Part shown: piece after piece, positions 10,085-17,230 of the stretch
Position numbering within the stretch: the stretch's first letter is position 1
Layout of the letters: each line of letters opens with the position of its first letter
Source of the DNA: Amoebophrya sp. AT5.2
Taxonomy: Eukaryota > Sar > Dinophyceae > Syndiniales > Amoebophryaceae
Direction of reading: 5' to 3'
NCBI GenBank assembly: GCA_005223375.1
Contig: RXOD01004913.1
Coordinates: 1-17,230 of the forward strand
DNA length: 17,230 nt
Position numbers and translations under genes: made by a program
The notes under the pieces: generated by a model
Seen by the model: the letters and a program-made list of their open reading frames with translations, nothing else
The model's database searches: none
What the model was told of the DNA's origin: nothing

Positions 10085-10521
10085 TTACTCCGTCTGCGCC
10101 AGCAGGCAGACTCCGCGCAGCTTCCAGTGACTGGCGTGCACGTCCGTCTTCAGGAGCAGGCGGAAGATGAGGTACCTGTCGTTCCTCCGCGGGTACTTGT
10201 ACACCGCGCAGTCGTAGGGGGTGATCGAGCCGTACATACCGGCGAGCGCTTTCTTCTCCTTGATGGTGACCGCTGTGAGGTAGATCACAGGCATGTTCAC
10301 GAACAGCTTTTTCGGCTCGGACTCGTCGATCTTGCCCTCCTGGCGGTTCCACCGCGCGCCCTCCATGAACAGTCCGTGGAAGTGCTGGCCCTCCTCCGGG
10401 ACGTCCTTTGCCTTCTCGGGATCATAGTTCTGCACCTCGGTGTGATTCATCACGTCATCCAGTGCCCACTGGTCTTTCTTGTGCTGGCGAGTCACCTCCT
10501 GCCGGACGCCGGTGAGGAACC
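10085..10521 (-). CDS. Dynein terminal exon and stop codon
   Basis: 437 nt including TAA (10085-10087); acceptor CGTCCCAG|GGTTCC. Encodes FLTGVRQEVTR, HFHGLFMEGARW, FVNMPVIYLTAV and HWKLRGVCLLAQTE, ending at the usual dynein C-terminus length. The upstream intron is 10522-10712 (191 nt). Confidence 0.9.
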
Positions 10522-13500
10522 CTGGGACGAGTTGCGTTTATGTATGTGTTCGGTAGGTAGAAGTAAAATCTGAAACCTTCATGGTCGTGACCGTGAGAGG
10601 GGCCACCGTGTTGATGCCGCGCACCATTACATGGAGTAGCACTCAGCACTATACATATATTCTTACTTTACTTTGCCGACGGAGCCATGGTCAGTACAGT
10701 CTAATGAAATACCTTGCGCGTTGGTGAATCCTGTGAGCCAGTAGGACTTCATGAAGCCGCGGCCGTTCTCGAGCCAGTTGTACAAGAGCTGGTGGCGCTC
10801 CACGAGCCCGGTGTACCAGGCACCGATGGTCGGCGACAACCACGAAATTTCCGCGCCGGACGGGTCGTGCGTCCACCGACCCGGCACCTTGGCGTCGAAC
10901 ACGCTGTTCAGGTCCTGCAGCAGCTCGGGCGTCATCACCACCGTACCTGCAATTAGTGATTGCATTGTGATTGTGATTGTAATTGCGCTGTCCCTTTCCC
11001 TGTGTATTGGTTACCGTAAGAAAATGTGCGTGATCACAAAACAGACGTGTAAGTATATAAGAAATTTCTGATATATTTTAAATTAAGAAAAAGAAGAGGT
11101 ACCGTCAATGGCCATGATCAGATTGTCCAGGTTCGAGCGCACGATGGCGATGATGTTCTGCAGCCGCTGCAGCTCCTGGAACAGGAAGATGTTCAGCGGC
11201 GCGCCGAATCCCTTGTCGGGTGTGTTCGGGGGTCCCTTCAGTTTCGCGATCTGCGCGCGGAAGACTTCTTCCACGAAGTCCGGCGGGCATTTGACCAGGT
11301 AGTCCTTCGCGATGTCCTTCACAATCTCATCGACCGACTTACCCGCGCCGCCGCCGCTGTCCTTCGGCTGCGTCTCCATGATGGACTGAAGCATCTCCGC
11401 TGCTTCTTTCAATCGGTAGGTCAAATCCGCGTTCGTGTGCAGCCCGAAGATCATCGGCGAGTCCACCGGCGGGACGGTGTCGATGAAGTCGCGGTAATCC
11501 TGGATCTCCAGCCCGGAGGGAATTTTGTACGCGAAGTCAGCTGGGTAGTTGTTGAACTGGAACCCGGGCTTGAAGATCTCCTCGCACATCCACTTCTGCG
11601 TGAAGGTGATGAACAGCTCACGGTCCAAGTCGTCCGTGATGCGGCCGCCGTACTGTACCTCGGCGACCATGTACTGGATGGTCACCCAGGAGAGCGGCTG
11701 CCCGACCGTAATGGTGGTGGACAAATGCTTCTCGAGGAACATGAGGCAGGCTTCCAAATCGGAGTTGTTGTACTCATAGGGGATGCACCACCCGATCGGC
11801 CCGAACTTACGCCGCTCCTGCACCACGGAGTGGAGGACCGACTGGACGAAAGTGATCTGGCGCCACTTCTCGTGATCAATCTTTTCCAGCGACTCCTGCG
11901 ACATCACGGTCGTGTAGGTACGGAAGAGCCCTGCCTTCAAACCCGCCGGCGGTTCCGCCGTGACCTTTGAGTTTTGTTGCTTGTTTGGAAGCACCTTTGA
12001 GGCGATGGTCATCACTTGACACTGTCACTCGATCAAATTAATCAACCCGCGAAATCAATGTGAACGTGAAGCGATCAGAAAAAAAGTCTAATAAATCATG
12101 GCGCGTCCATGTACCTTGATCGACATCTGCAGCAGTCCAATCGGGAACGCTTTTGTAATCTCGACGGTGAGCCACAAGCGGAAGTCTTCGTGGATCTCCG
12201 GCGTCTTTGTCAGAATATCCTCCTGCTGCATCATGAACCCGATACCCAAGTGGCAATTCTGCAGAATCACCCACGAAGCGTTCAGGAACCTGTTGGGTCG
12301 ATGGAACCAGATGAGATACTTAACTTAATCTTAACTTTTTTTCTTTTCTTTTCGCGTCAGAGTCAAACAGCCTGCCAAGAAGACTTGGGGATGAGACCGG
12401 ATGCCAGACAGTCGTGGCACGCAGCCACGATCCACCCGTCGATCTGTCGAAAAGCTACTTTTGCAGCTGCAAGAGCGAGACGAACGGCAACAAAAGAAAG
12501 AACAGGCGCAGACAAGCACTAAACTATCTATCTAGCTACAGTACCCGTTCTTCATTTTTTCCCACGCGACGACTTCCTGCCCTTCGCCCATACTCACTTT
12601 ATCCGTCGGGAACTTCTTTTTCTTCTTCGCGAGCTCGTCGATGGACGCCGAGGGATCGGAACCCGTAGTGAGCAGGTACAATACCGGCTTGCGGCACGAC
12701 GACTCGTCGAAGATGTCGGCTACCGGGTCCGTCACAGGCGCCGTAAACCGCCCTCCCAAGTGTGCATTCACAAATTGCGCACACGCGACGCTGGTACGAT
12801 CCTCGCGGACCGACCGGACCAACACCATGCGCATTATTGGACCTGCATAAATATTTATTAGTTTTGATCATGCTTTGAATTTGTAAATTGAAGATGCTGC
12901 GGTTTACTTTGTAGTTTTAAGTTTAGTTTTAGGCAGAGTAACAGCAGCAGCTCCTGCGCGATAAACAAGAAACGGCGTAAGTGATATCACATTCGAGCAC
13001 AACGCACGTACTTGCATGGTGCCAACGCGTGCGCCGCTTCTCCGCGTGAGTGATTCCTCCAACAAACTGCGATTGGAACTGCATCGAAAACTTCATCGTA
13101 CGAAGCAGAATGAAAATAATATTTCAGAAGTAAAAGCGGATCCGCGGTACCCAGCGAGCGTTCCATGACCAGGCGTTCTTCGTAGTCCGGCACCGGGCAG
13201 CCCTCGGGCTCGTTTTCATCGAACCAGCGCTTCCACGCGGCTTCGTTCTTCGACATGTTGTCCACGATCTCGCGGTAGAAGGTCAGCCCGTTTCCGAAAG
13301 GATGCCGCGACAGGTTCAGCAAGTTCAGCCAGATTTTGTCCGTGAGCCAGCGGAACGGGTTTGGTCTTTCGCTCTTCACGTCCAGCGCGGAACCCGCCTT
13401 CAGGAAGCAGCTCACGTCCGCACCGGAGATGTCCCCCGCGACGGTCAAAATCTTCAGCGTGACCATCAGCTTGAACGTCATTTTATCCCTCTCAAAGAGG

Positions 13501-15492
13501 CCGCGGTTCATGTACCGGTACACCTGGTAGGTGAGGTAGTCGATGATCTTGTCCACGCGCTTCGACGTCGGCTGCACCTTCTCGGAGTTCATGATTGACT
13601 TGTCGAACTGCTCCAGAAATTGCATCAGCGAGCAGTTGTACATCCACCCCGTGGGCTGCGACGTGATCGGGTTCATGATCATCGTCATATCCGTCATGTT
13701 GAAGTACATCAGGGAACCGCGAGTGGCGACCTGAATTCATTTTTCAAATATAAGTGATACAGAAACATCAATCAAGCAACAGGGTCACACGTGTCGGTGG
13801 TGAGAGAGCTCACGGGTCAGCTCTAGGCCTTTACCGCGCAGTCACGCTGTGTATCATGTCACTTCTACGGCTCTCGTAGTTTGTGGAATCTCTCTCTCTC
13901 TACAGAAACATCAATCAAAAAAGTTCCAGTTGAAGTTCTAAAAAGCAAAAATGCCTGCTCGGCTGTCTCTATTTTTTGAGATAGTTAGTAGTTTATTGTA
14001 AGTGCATCAAAGAGTATTGCAAACACAGTTTAGTATGAAAAGCACCGATCGGAACTGTTCGCGCTTCTCGTTGATGTCGATCTCTTTCTCGGCGGCAGTG
14101 GCGAGCTTCTCCGACACTTCCGTTGCCTTTGCTTTCGTGTTTGCCAGCACCTCGATGAGCTCCGTGTCATCGAGCAGCGAGCCCGTGGAGTTCGACAGTT
14201 TGAACAGCAGCTGGTCGTTCAACAGGGCCAGCGCCTTCAGGTTGTTCGTCACCTCCTCCTTTAGCAGCGCTAGCGACTCCTCCAGCGCTCGCTGTTCCAT
14301 GTTCAGCACGCGCCCCAGCAGCTGCTGCTCCAGCCCCTTCAGCGTGACCGTGAAGTCGATCACCGTGCACTTCGCGGACAACTCGGGCGAGAAGTGCGGG
14401 TTGGGCAGCCGCGAGGTCATGAACAGGTAAAACTTCGGGTTGTAGTCCATGTTCTGATCCGAGATGTTGATGTACAGGTTCTTCCCCTTCTTGATGATGG
14501 CCTTGTCCAGCAAAGGGTCCAACATGGGGTCGAGCTCGTTCTCCACGTTCTCGATGAGCAGAACCAGGCCCTCACCCATCGTGAACTCCACGAAGTCCTT
14601 CAAACGGTTGTTCGATAGCGTGGTGATCGCCATGCCGTTACTCGCGGCGATACGCTCCGCCTCGCGAGACTTAATCCACCGGTTCGCCTGCCCCTGCGGA
14701 TCCACCATCAAGGGGTACCGCGATGACCGCGTGACCATGATACCGTTCTGGACAGATAGATCGTCGCTCGGCAGCCCCTCCAGCGCCCATTCGGCCACCA
14801 CCGCCCCCTCGACGAGTGATTCCACTAAATTCACCTTTGCGCTCGCGGGGACCTGGCGCCGGTGCGTGTCGGCGAGAAAGTACTCGATATTCAACTTTTC
14901 CCGGAACTCGCTGTTGAACGGCCCGCAGTAGGTGACGAAGCCGCAGCACAAAGCGATGTCGCCGACCAACGCCTTACGCCGCAACGCGAAGTTCTTGGAG
15001 TCCTCCGACCAGCGCGCGTTTTCGCCGGCGAGACCGGACAAAAGCGCGTTGGCGGCGTTCATCTTGCGCTTCATCGCGTTGGCGTTCGATTCGAGTGCCG
15101 CCTTCTTCTCCAGCGCCTCGTTCAAAGCCTTGTCGAGTTCGCCCACTTCGCCCATCACACGGGCAAGCTCAGCTTCTGCACCCGCGAGCTCCTTCATAGC
15201 CTTCTCGAGCTTCGCCTCCTGCACCTTCAAGAAGTCCATCTTCGGCTTCACGATCTTCGCAGCACCGTGGTACATCACCATGGCCCCGACGAACTTACAC
15301 AGCCCCTCGGCAGCACCGGAAGCCTGTGGGATGAAAGAATGTATGACGACCGGTAAGAAATAATGAAAATTAGGATCAGGCTCGACTTCGAGTCCAACAT
15401 CAACACGGAGCCTTACCATTTCAACATACTTGACTTTTGACTGGAAGTAAAAGTACTATGCCTTACCTTGGCGATGGATGGGTCCAGCACCG
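10085..15492 (-). CDS. Axonemal dynein heavy chain, outer-arm gamma (DNAH5/8)-like, 3' part only
   Basis: Spliced 3' part: complement of 15467-15492 (partial), 14046-15323, 13151-13730, 12545-12842, 12115-12289, 11103-11964, 10713-10946 and 10085-10521. From the second listed exon onward it gives 1,287 residues ending in TAA. Domains in order: end of the microtubule-binding domain (ASGAAEGLCKFVGAM), stalk coiled coil 2 (about residues 30-100 of the 14046-15323 exon), AAA5 (LPSDDLSVQNG, YPLMVDPQGQA, DFTVTLKGLEQQLLGRVL), AAA6 (GSDPSASIDELA, VSMGEGQEV, WVILQNCHLG) and the C-terminal domain (AIDGTVVMTPELL, YWLTGFTNAQGFLTGVRQE, PVIYLTAV, HWKLRGVCLL). The wording TSKRVDKIIDYLTYQVYRY and QPKDSGGG favours the outer-arm gamma class. 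The protein is a ciliary minus-end motor. The tail, AAA1-AAA4, stalk helix 1 and most of the microtubule-binding domain are absent because the gene meets a fold-back at 15425-15560. Confidence 0.9.
10713..10946 (-). CDS. Dynein exon: C-terminal domain
   Basis: 234 nt; acceptor TTGCAG|GTACGG, donor GCAAG|GTATTT (phase 1). Encodes VVMTPELLQDLNSVFDAKVP and the YWLTGFTNAQG landmark. The upstream intron is 10947-11102 (156 nt) and contains a short (TTGTGA)-like repeat near 10966-10980. Confidence 0.88.
11103..11964 (-). CDS. Dynein exon: AAA6 end and C-terminal domain
   Basis: 862 nt; acceptor ACTCAAAG|GTCACG, donor TTGACG|GTACCT (phase 1). Encodes PPAGLKAGLFRTY, SVVQERRKFGPIGW, YGGRITDDLDRELF, FGLHTNADLTYR and QPKDSGGG, all in the family order. 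A second acceptor lies 30 nt upstream, in frame. The preceding intron is 11965-12114 (150 nt). Confidence 0.9.
12115..12289 (-). CDS. Dynein exon: AAA6 WVILQNCHLG segment
   Basis: 175 nt; acceptor CCAACAG|GTTCCTG, donor ATCAAG|GTACAT (phase 0). Encodes FLNASWVILQNCHLG and DFRLWLTVEITKAFPIGLL, near-invariant dynein AAA6 landmarks. Confidence 0.88.
12545..12842 (-). CDS. Dynein exon: start of AAA6
   Basis: 298 nt; acceptor ATGCAG|GTCCAATA, donor AACGG|GTACTG (phase 2). Encodes PIMRMVLVRSVREDRT, then GSDPSASIDELA and VSMGEGQEVVAWEKMKNG. The preceding intron is 12843-13150 (308 nt) and the following one 12290-12544 (255 nt). Confidence 0.86.
13151..13730 (-). CDS. Dynein exon: AAA5-AAA6 linking region
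   Basis: 580 nt; begins GTCGCCACT (VATRGSLMYF) and ends CTGG|GTACCG in phase 1. It includes TSKRVDKIIDYLTYQVYRY and GLFERDKMTFKLMVTLKI, typical of the region leading into AAA6. The open frame beyond the donor (ADPLLLLKYYF...) is intron. Confidence 0.87.
13731..14045 (-). other. Dynein intron (315 nt) with an internal direct repeat
   Basis: Donor TCG|GTGCTT, acceptor AATTCAG|GTCGCC, phase 0. It is the longest intron in the window and contains two exact copies of an 18-bp sequence 143 bp apart, listed separately. Confidence 0.75.
13758..13918. repeat. Exact 18-bp direct repeats flanking a 125-bp segment inside an intron
   Basis: The sequence tacagaaacatcaatcaa occurs at 13758-13775 and again at 13901-13918. 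The 125 bases between are GC-richer than the flanks and end in a short CT run (13889-13900). No terminal inverted repeats were found in the enclosed segment. Confidence 0.85.
14046..15323 (-). CDS. Dynein exon: stalk coiled coil 2 and AAA5
   Basis: 426 codons, phase 0 at both ends. Residues about 30-100 are a heptad-rich, charged coiled coil (stalk helix 2), followed by GLAGENARW at 98-105 and the AAA5 fold. The donor is CGATCG|GTGCTT; the frame continues to a stop at 14007 only by reading into the intron. Confidence 0.9.
15324..15466 (-). other. Dynein intron (143 nt), partly inside the inverted repeat
   Basis: Donor CAAG|GTAAGG and acceptor CCCACAG|GCTTCC, phase 0. Bases 15425-15450 form the outer 26-bp stem with 15535-15560. 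The intron also contains an open frame (MVRLRVDV...) continuous with the next exon; I reject it as coding because it breaks the conserved dynein wording, whereas the splice restores it. Confidence 0.68.
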
Positions 15493-15560
15493 GGAACGGT
15501 GCTGGACCCATCCATCGCCAAGAAAGTACTTTACTTACTTCCAGTCAAAAGTCAAGTATG
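15425..15560. repeat. 136-bp nested inverted repeat (fold-back) at the dynein exon/intron junction
   Basis: Outer arms 15425-15450 and 15535-15560 are perfect 26-bp complements. Inner arms 15467-15492 and 15497-15522 are another perfect 26-bp pair around the four bases GGAA (15493-15496). Between them the arms differ (16 against 12 bases), with only a 7-bp match, 15451-15457 to 15525-15531. The inner left arm is exactly the visible end of the dynein exon; the mismatch begins exactly at the splice donor. The outer left arm is intron. Confidence 0.93.
15467..15492 (-). CDS. Dynein exon, last 26 bases visible (microtubule-binding domain end)
   Basis: Reads in frame to ...VLDPSIAK and ends ATCGCCAAG|GTAAGG. 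Spliced to the next exon it gives VLDPSIAKASGAAEGLC, which fits the family pattern P-x-x-V/I-x-K-A-S-x-A-A-x-G-L-C at the end of the dynein microtubule-binding domain. The frame can be read four more bases into the hairpin loop; beyond that the sequence is the inverted copy. The remainder of this exon is not in the window. Confidence 0.68.
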
Positions 15561-16203
15561 CCCGGCTGGTCACCAGGCCTCTCGTAAGAAGAAATGATGA
15601 TGATAAGCACGAAAAGTCGAAAGATGCAGCAGTGCTCAGACTGCCGATGCACGAAGTGCTGTTGGGATGGTCTGGCGGTTTTTACAATTTACAAAAACGA
15701 GCTGACAAAGTAAAGGAGGTAAGGCAAGGTAAAAAATGTTCCACAGCAGAACGGGATCATGCCTTCAGATCGACGTGACGACATTAGCACTTGCATCCAG
15801 TATGGTGACAAAGTAAAGGAGGAAAGGAAAAAGGATAATATTACGAGCTACGGGCTACGAACAGGATAAAGATAAAAAAGAAAGCGGGCAACGAGGTGGG
15901 AAAACATAGAAAAAGGAAGGAACGGGCTGAGGAATTGGAAAGATTTATAGTGTTGGAGGGGGTACGAACTGGCTGGAAATCATGGATATACATACGCAAC
16001 GAACGGACAGCATGGAAAGGCTTAGAGGTTGCAGGGGCTTACGAACTGACAGCCGCGCGGTGGTTTTAGCTTTTAAGTTCCCAGACCTTACGAACAGACT
16101 GGGGCGCAAGCTTTAAGTTCCCAGAGCTTGCGAACAAACTGAGACGCAGCAATATACACCGGAACGGATTACGAGCTACGAGCTGCGAACTGGGTGCAAA
16201 ACG
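15561..16203. repeat. Purine-rich noncoding DNA with diverged direct repeats
   Basis: No dynein-like frame is present on the minus strand. Repeats seen: tgacaaagtaaaggagg at 15703-15719 and 15806-15822; a 25-bp unit at 15841-15865 and 16169-16193 with three mismatches; and a tandem pair of about 41 bp at 16068-16108 and 16109-16150 sharing the core ttaagttcccaga. The word cgaac recurs eight or so times through 15850-16190. No transposase or terminal repeats were seen. Confidence 0.6.
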
Positions 16204-16267
16204 TCACACCGACTTGACCCGCCTGGCAGTGAGATTCTCGGGTGGCCACGGTCTAAGCCCGGGGCTC

Positions 16268-16687
16268 ATGTACATTAGCACCAAGGTGGGAGACGGCGAC
16301 CAGAACAACAAGGGGAACCGCAACAAACGCAAAGGCAAGAAAGGCAAAGGTAGGAAAGGGCAAAGGAAAGAAAAGCAAAGGCGGTCCGAACTTACTACCA
16401 GCAGCCCCGGGCACACCCGTACCAGCATGCAGCCACCGCAAGCGCAGTACCCAGCGCAGCAGCCGCCGAACTCCAACCAGCTGCAGCCACCACAGCGCTC
16501 GCAGCCTTGTCTGGTCCCTCCGTTCAGCCGCAGCCGGCCCGCCCAGAACTTCCGCCGCGGGAACGACTGGGGCTCCGGCTACGTCGCCGACGACCAGCAG
16601 CAAAGACCGCCAAGCGAGCGCACAAAGCCAACGAGCCCGCAGCTACCGAATTGGGGCCGGCCAAGCACTCGCGTCGTGTCGAGCTAA
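16268..16687 (+). CDS. Low-confidence plus-strand open frame, Lys/Gly-rich then Gln/Pro-rich
   Basis: 139 residues from an ATG at 16268. A basic stretch (NKRKGKKGKGRKGQRKEKQ) is followed by a Gln/Pro-rich stretch (QAQYPAQQPPNSNQ). This is low-complexity composition from AAAGGC-like repeats and GC-rich DNA, in which other frames are also open. The basic-then-Q/P make-up could be a nucleic-acid-binding or gag-like remnant, but no family is recognised. Confidence 0.2.
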   Translation: MYISTKVGDGDQNNKGNRNKRKGKKGKGRKGQRKEKQRRSELTTSSPGHTRTSMQPPQAQYPAQQPPNSNQLQPPQRSQPCLVPPFSRSRPAQNFRRGNDWGSGYVADDQQQRPPSERTKPTSPQLPNWGRPSTRVVSS

Positions 16688-16888
16688 GCACGGAGGCCCT
16701 CCCATTCTCCTAGGCGATGTCAACGACGCAAGCGGCCCGCTCGACTACGATCCTGCTCTGCAAGGAGCATAGTTTGTTAGCGGGGATCGATCCGAGATAG
16801 CGACGCGGCCGCATGCTGCCGCCGTCTCTGGTGCGCAACTTAACGCAAAGACAGACGATCACGCTAGTGGTTGGGCCGTCGGTCCGAC

Positions 16889-16952
16889 GAAGGCAGACGG
16901 CCTGACGCAAATGCTCCAACAAGATGAAGGCAGACGGCCTGACGCGAATGCT
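16889..16952. repeat. Short tandem duplication, 37-bp period
   Basis: A 27-base word starting gaaggcagacggcctgacgc occurs at 16889-16915 and 16926-16952 with one mismatch. The period is 37, which is not a multiple of three, so the copies read in different frames. That argues against a coding repeat. Confidence 0.8.
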
Positions 16953-17174
16953 TTTACGGTCGAAATTCAACAACTTCTGAAAGACCTAAGGACAAGGACA
17001 ACGCCGACCGCTTATATCTCGCGCCAATTTATCCACCCACTTCCATCGCAGGCGCATCAAATCCAAATGAAAACGAAAGAAGGGACGAAAGAGAAAGAAG
17101 GAAACGGAGGAAGAAAGAAAGCACGGCATGGGTGCACGCGGGTGAATGAAGACACACACTCCCCCACGGGTTGA
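16911..17174 (+). CDS. Low-confidence plus-strand open frame
   Basis: 87 residues from the ATG at 16911 (FTVEIQQLLKDLRTRTT, then a Lys/Glu/Gly-rich tail). The same frame is open upstream to a TAG at 16770-16772, and open again before that (GGPPILLGDVNDASGPLDY), so it could be a decayed longer gene. No family is recognised and chance is a fair explanation. Confidence 0.15.
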   Translation: MLQQDEGRRPDANAFTVEIQQLLKDLRTRTTPTAYISRQFIHPLPSQAHQIQMKTKEGTKEKEGNGGRKKARHGCTRVNEDTHSPTG

Positions 17175-17216
17175 CGGTGCGCGCGGTTCGCTCCCATCAG
17201 GCTGCTGCCCCTGCTT

Positions 17217-17230
17217 CCCCCCCCCCCCCC
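17217..17230. repeat. Terminal poly-C run
   Basis: Fourteen consecutive C bases end the window. This may be a real homopolymer or a contig-end artefact. Confidence 0.7.

Noticed and set aside
13151..13200. Idea that the dynein frame past 13151 (ADPLLLLKYYF...) is coding
   Set aside because: Splicing at G|GTACCG to 12842 joins MERSLG to PIMRMVLVRSVREDRT in frame, the expected family order.
15324..15419. Continuous open frame extending the stalk/AAA5 dynein exon to 15419 (MVRLRVDVGLEVEPD...)
   Set aside because: It matches no dynein sequence, while a GT-AG splice from 15466 to 15324 restores the family pattern IAKASGAAEGLC.
15441..15466. A 26-nt mini-intron (GTAAGG...TTCCAG) followed by a microexon reading SKVKYVEM
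   Set aside because: It keeps frame but inserts residues that the dynein family lacks at this point, and would be far shorter than the other introns (99-315 nt).
15425..16193. CRISPR-like or bacterial mobile element reading of the repeats
   Set aside because: Repeat units are few, diverged and unevenly spaced, and the window is eukaryotic with spliceosomal introns.

Overview
This is a eukaryotic nuclear window, most probably from a protist with motile cilia. The best guess is an alveolate of the dinoflagellate lineage. That guess rests on three spliceosomal-type genes all on the minus strand, GC-rich exons with AT-richer introns, an N-terminal ubiquitin-like plus DUF4116-repeat protein (a combination I associate with dinoflagellate-type genomes), and an axonemal dynein heavy chain. 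No spliced-leader, rRNA or tRNA gene was found that would fix the taxon.

Layout, in window order. (1) 305-2416, minus: an intronless gene for a HEMK2/N6AMT1-type glutamine methyltransferase whose catalytic domain is split by an insertion of about 260 residues. (2) 3522-8239, minus: a three-exon gene for a 1,456-residue protein with a ubiquitin-like N-terminus, an acidic linker and C-terminal DUF4116 repeats. (3) 10085-15492, minus: the last eight exons of an axonemal dynein heavy chain, closest to the outer-arm gamma (DNAH5/DNAH8) class. They run from the end of the microtubule-binding domain through stalk helix 2, AAA5, AAA6 and the C-terminal domain to the stop codon. Splice sites were placed by hand; every junction is GT-AG, keeps frame and rebuilds a family motif. 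(4) 15425-15560: a large two-part inverted repeat lying exactly on the last upstream dynein exon/intron junction. (5) 15561-17230: DNA of different character, with purine-rich stretches, diverged direct repeats, low-confidence plus-strand open frames and a terminal run of 14 C.

The genes do not form an obvious pathway: one modifies a translation release factor, one is of unknown role, one is a ciliary motor. The most notable point is that the dynein gene stops at the fold-back. Its 5' part (tail, AAA1-AAA4, stalk helix 1 and most of the microtubule-binding domain) is not in the window. The fold-back puts the splice donor in an internal loop between two perfect 26-bp helices. It may be a genuine rearrangement, a split gene, or an assembly or amplification chimera.
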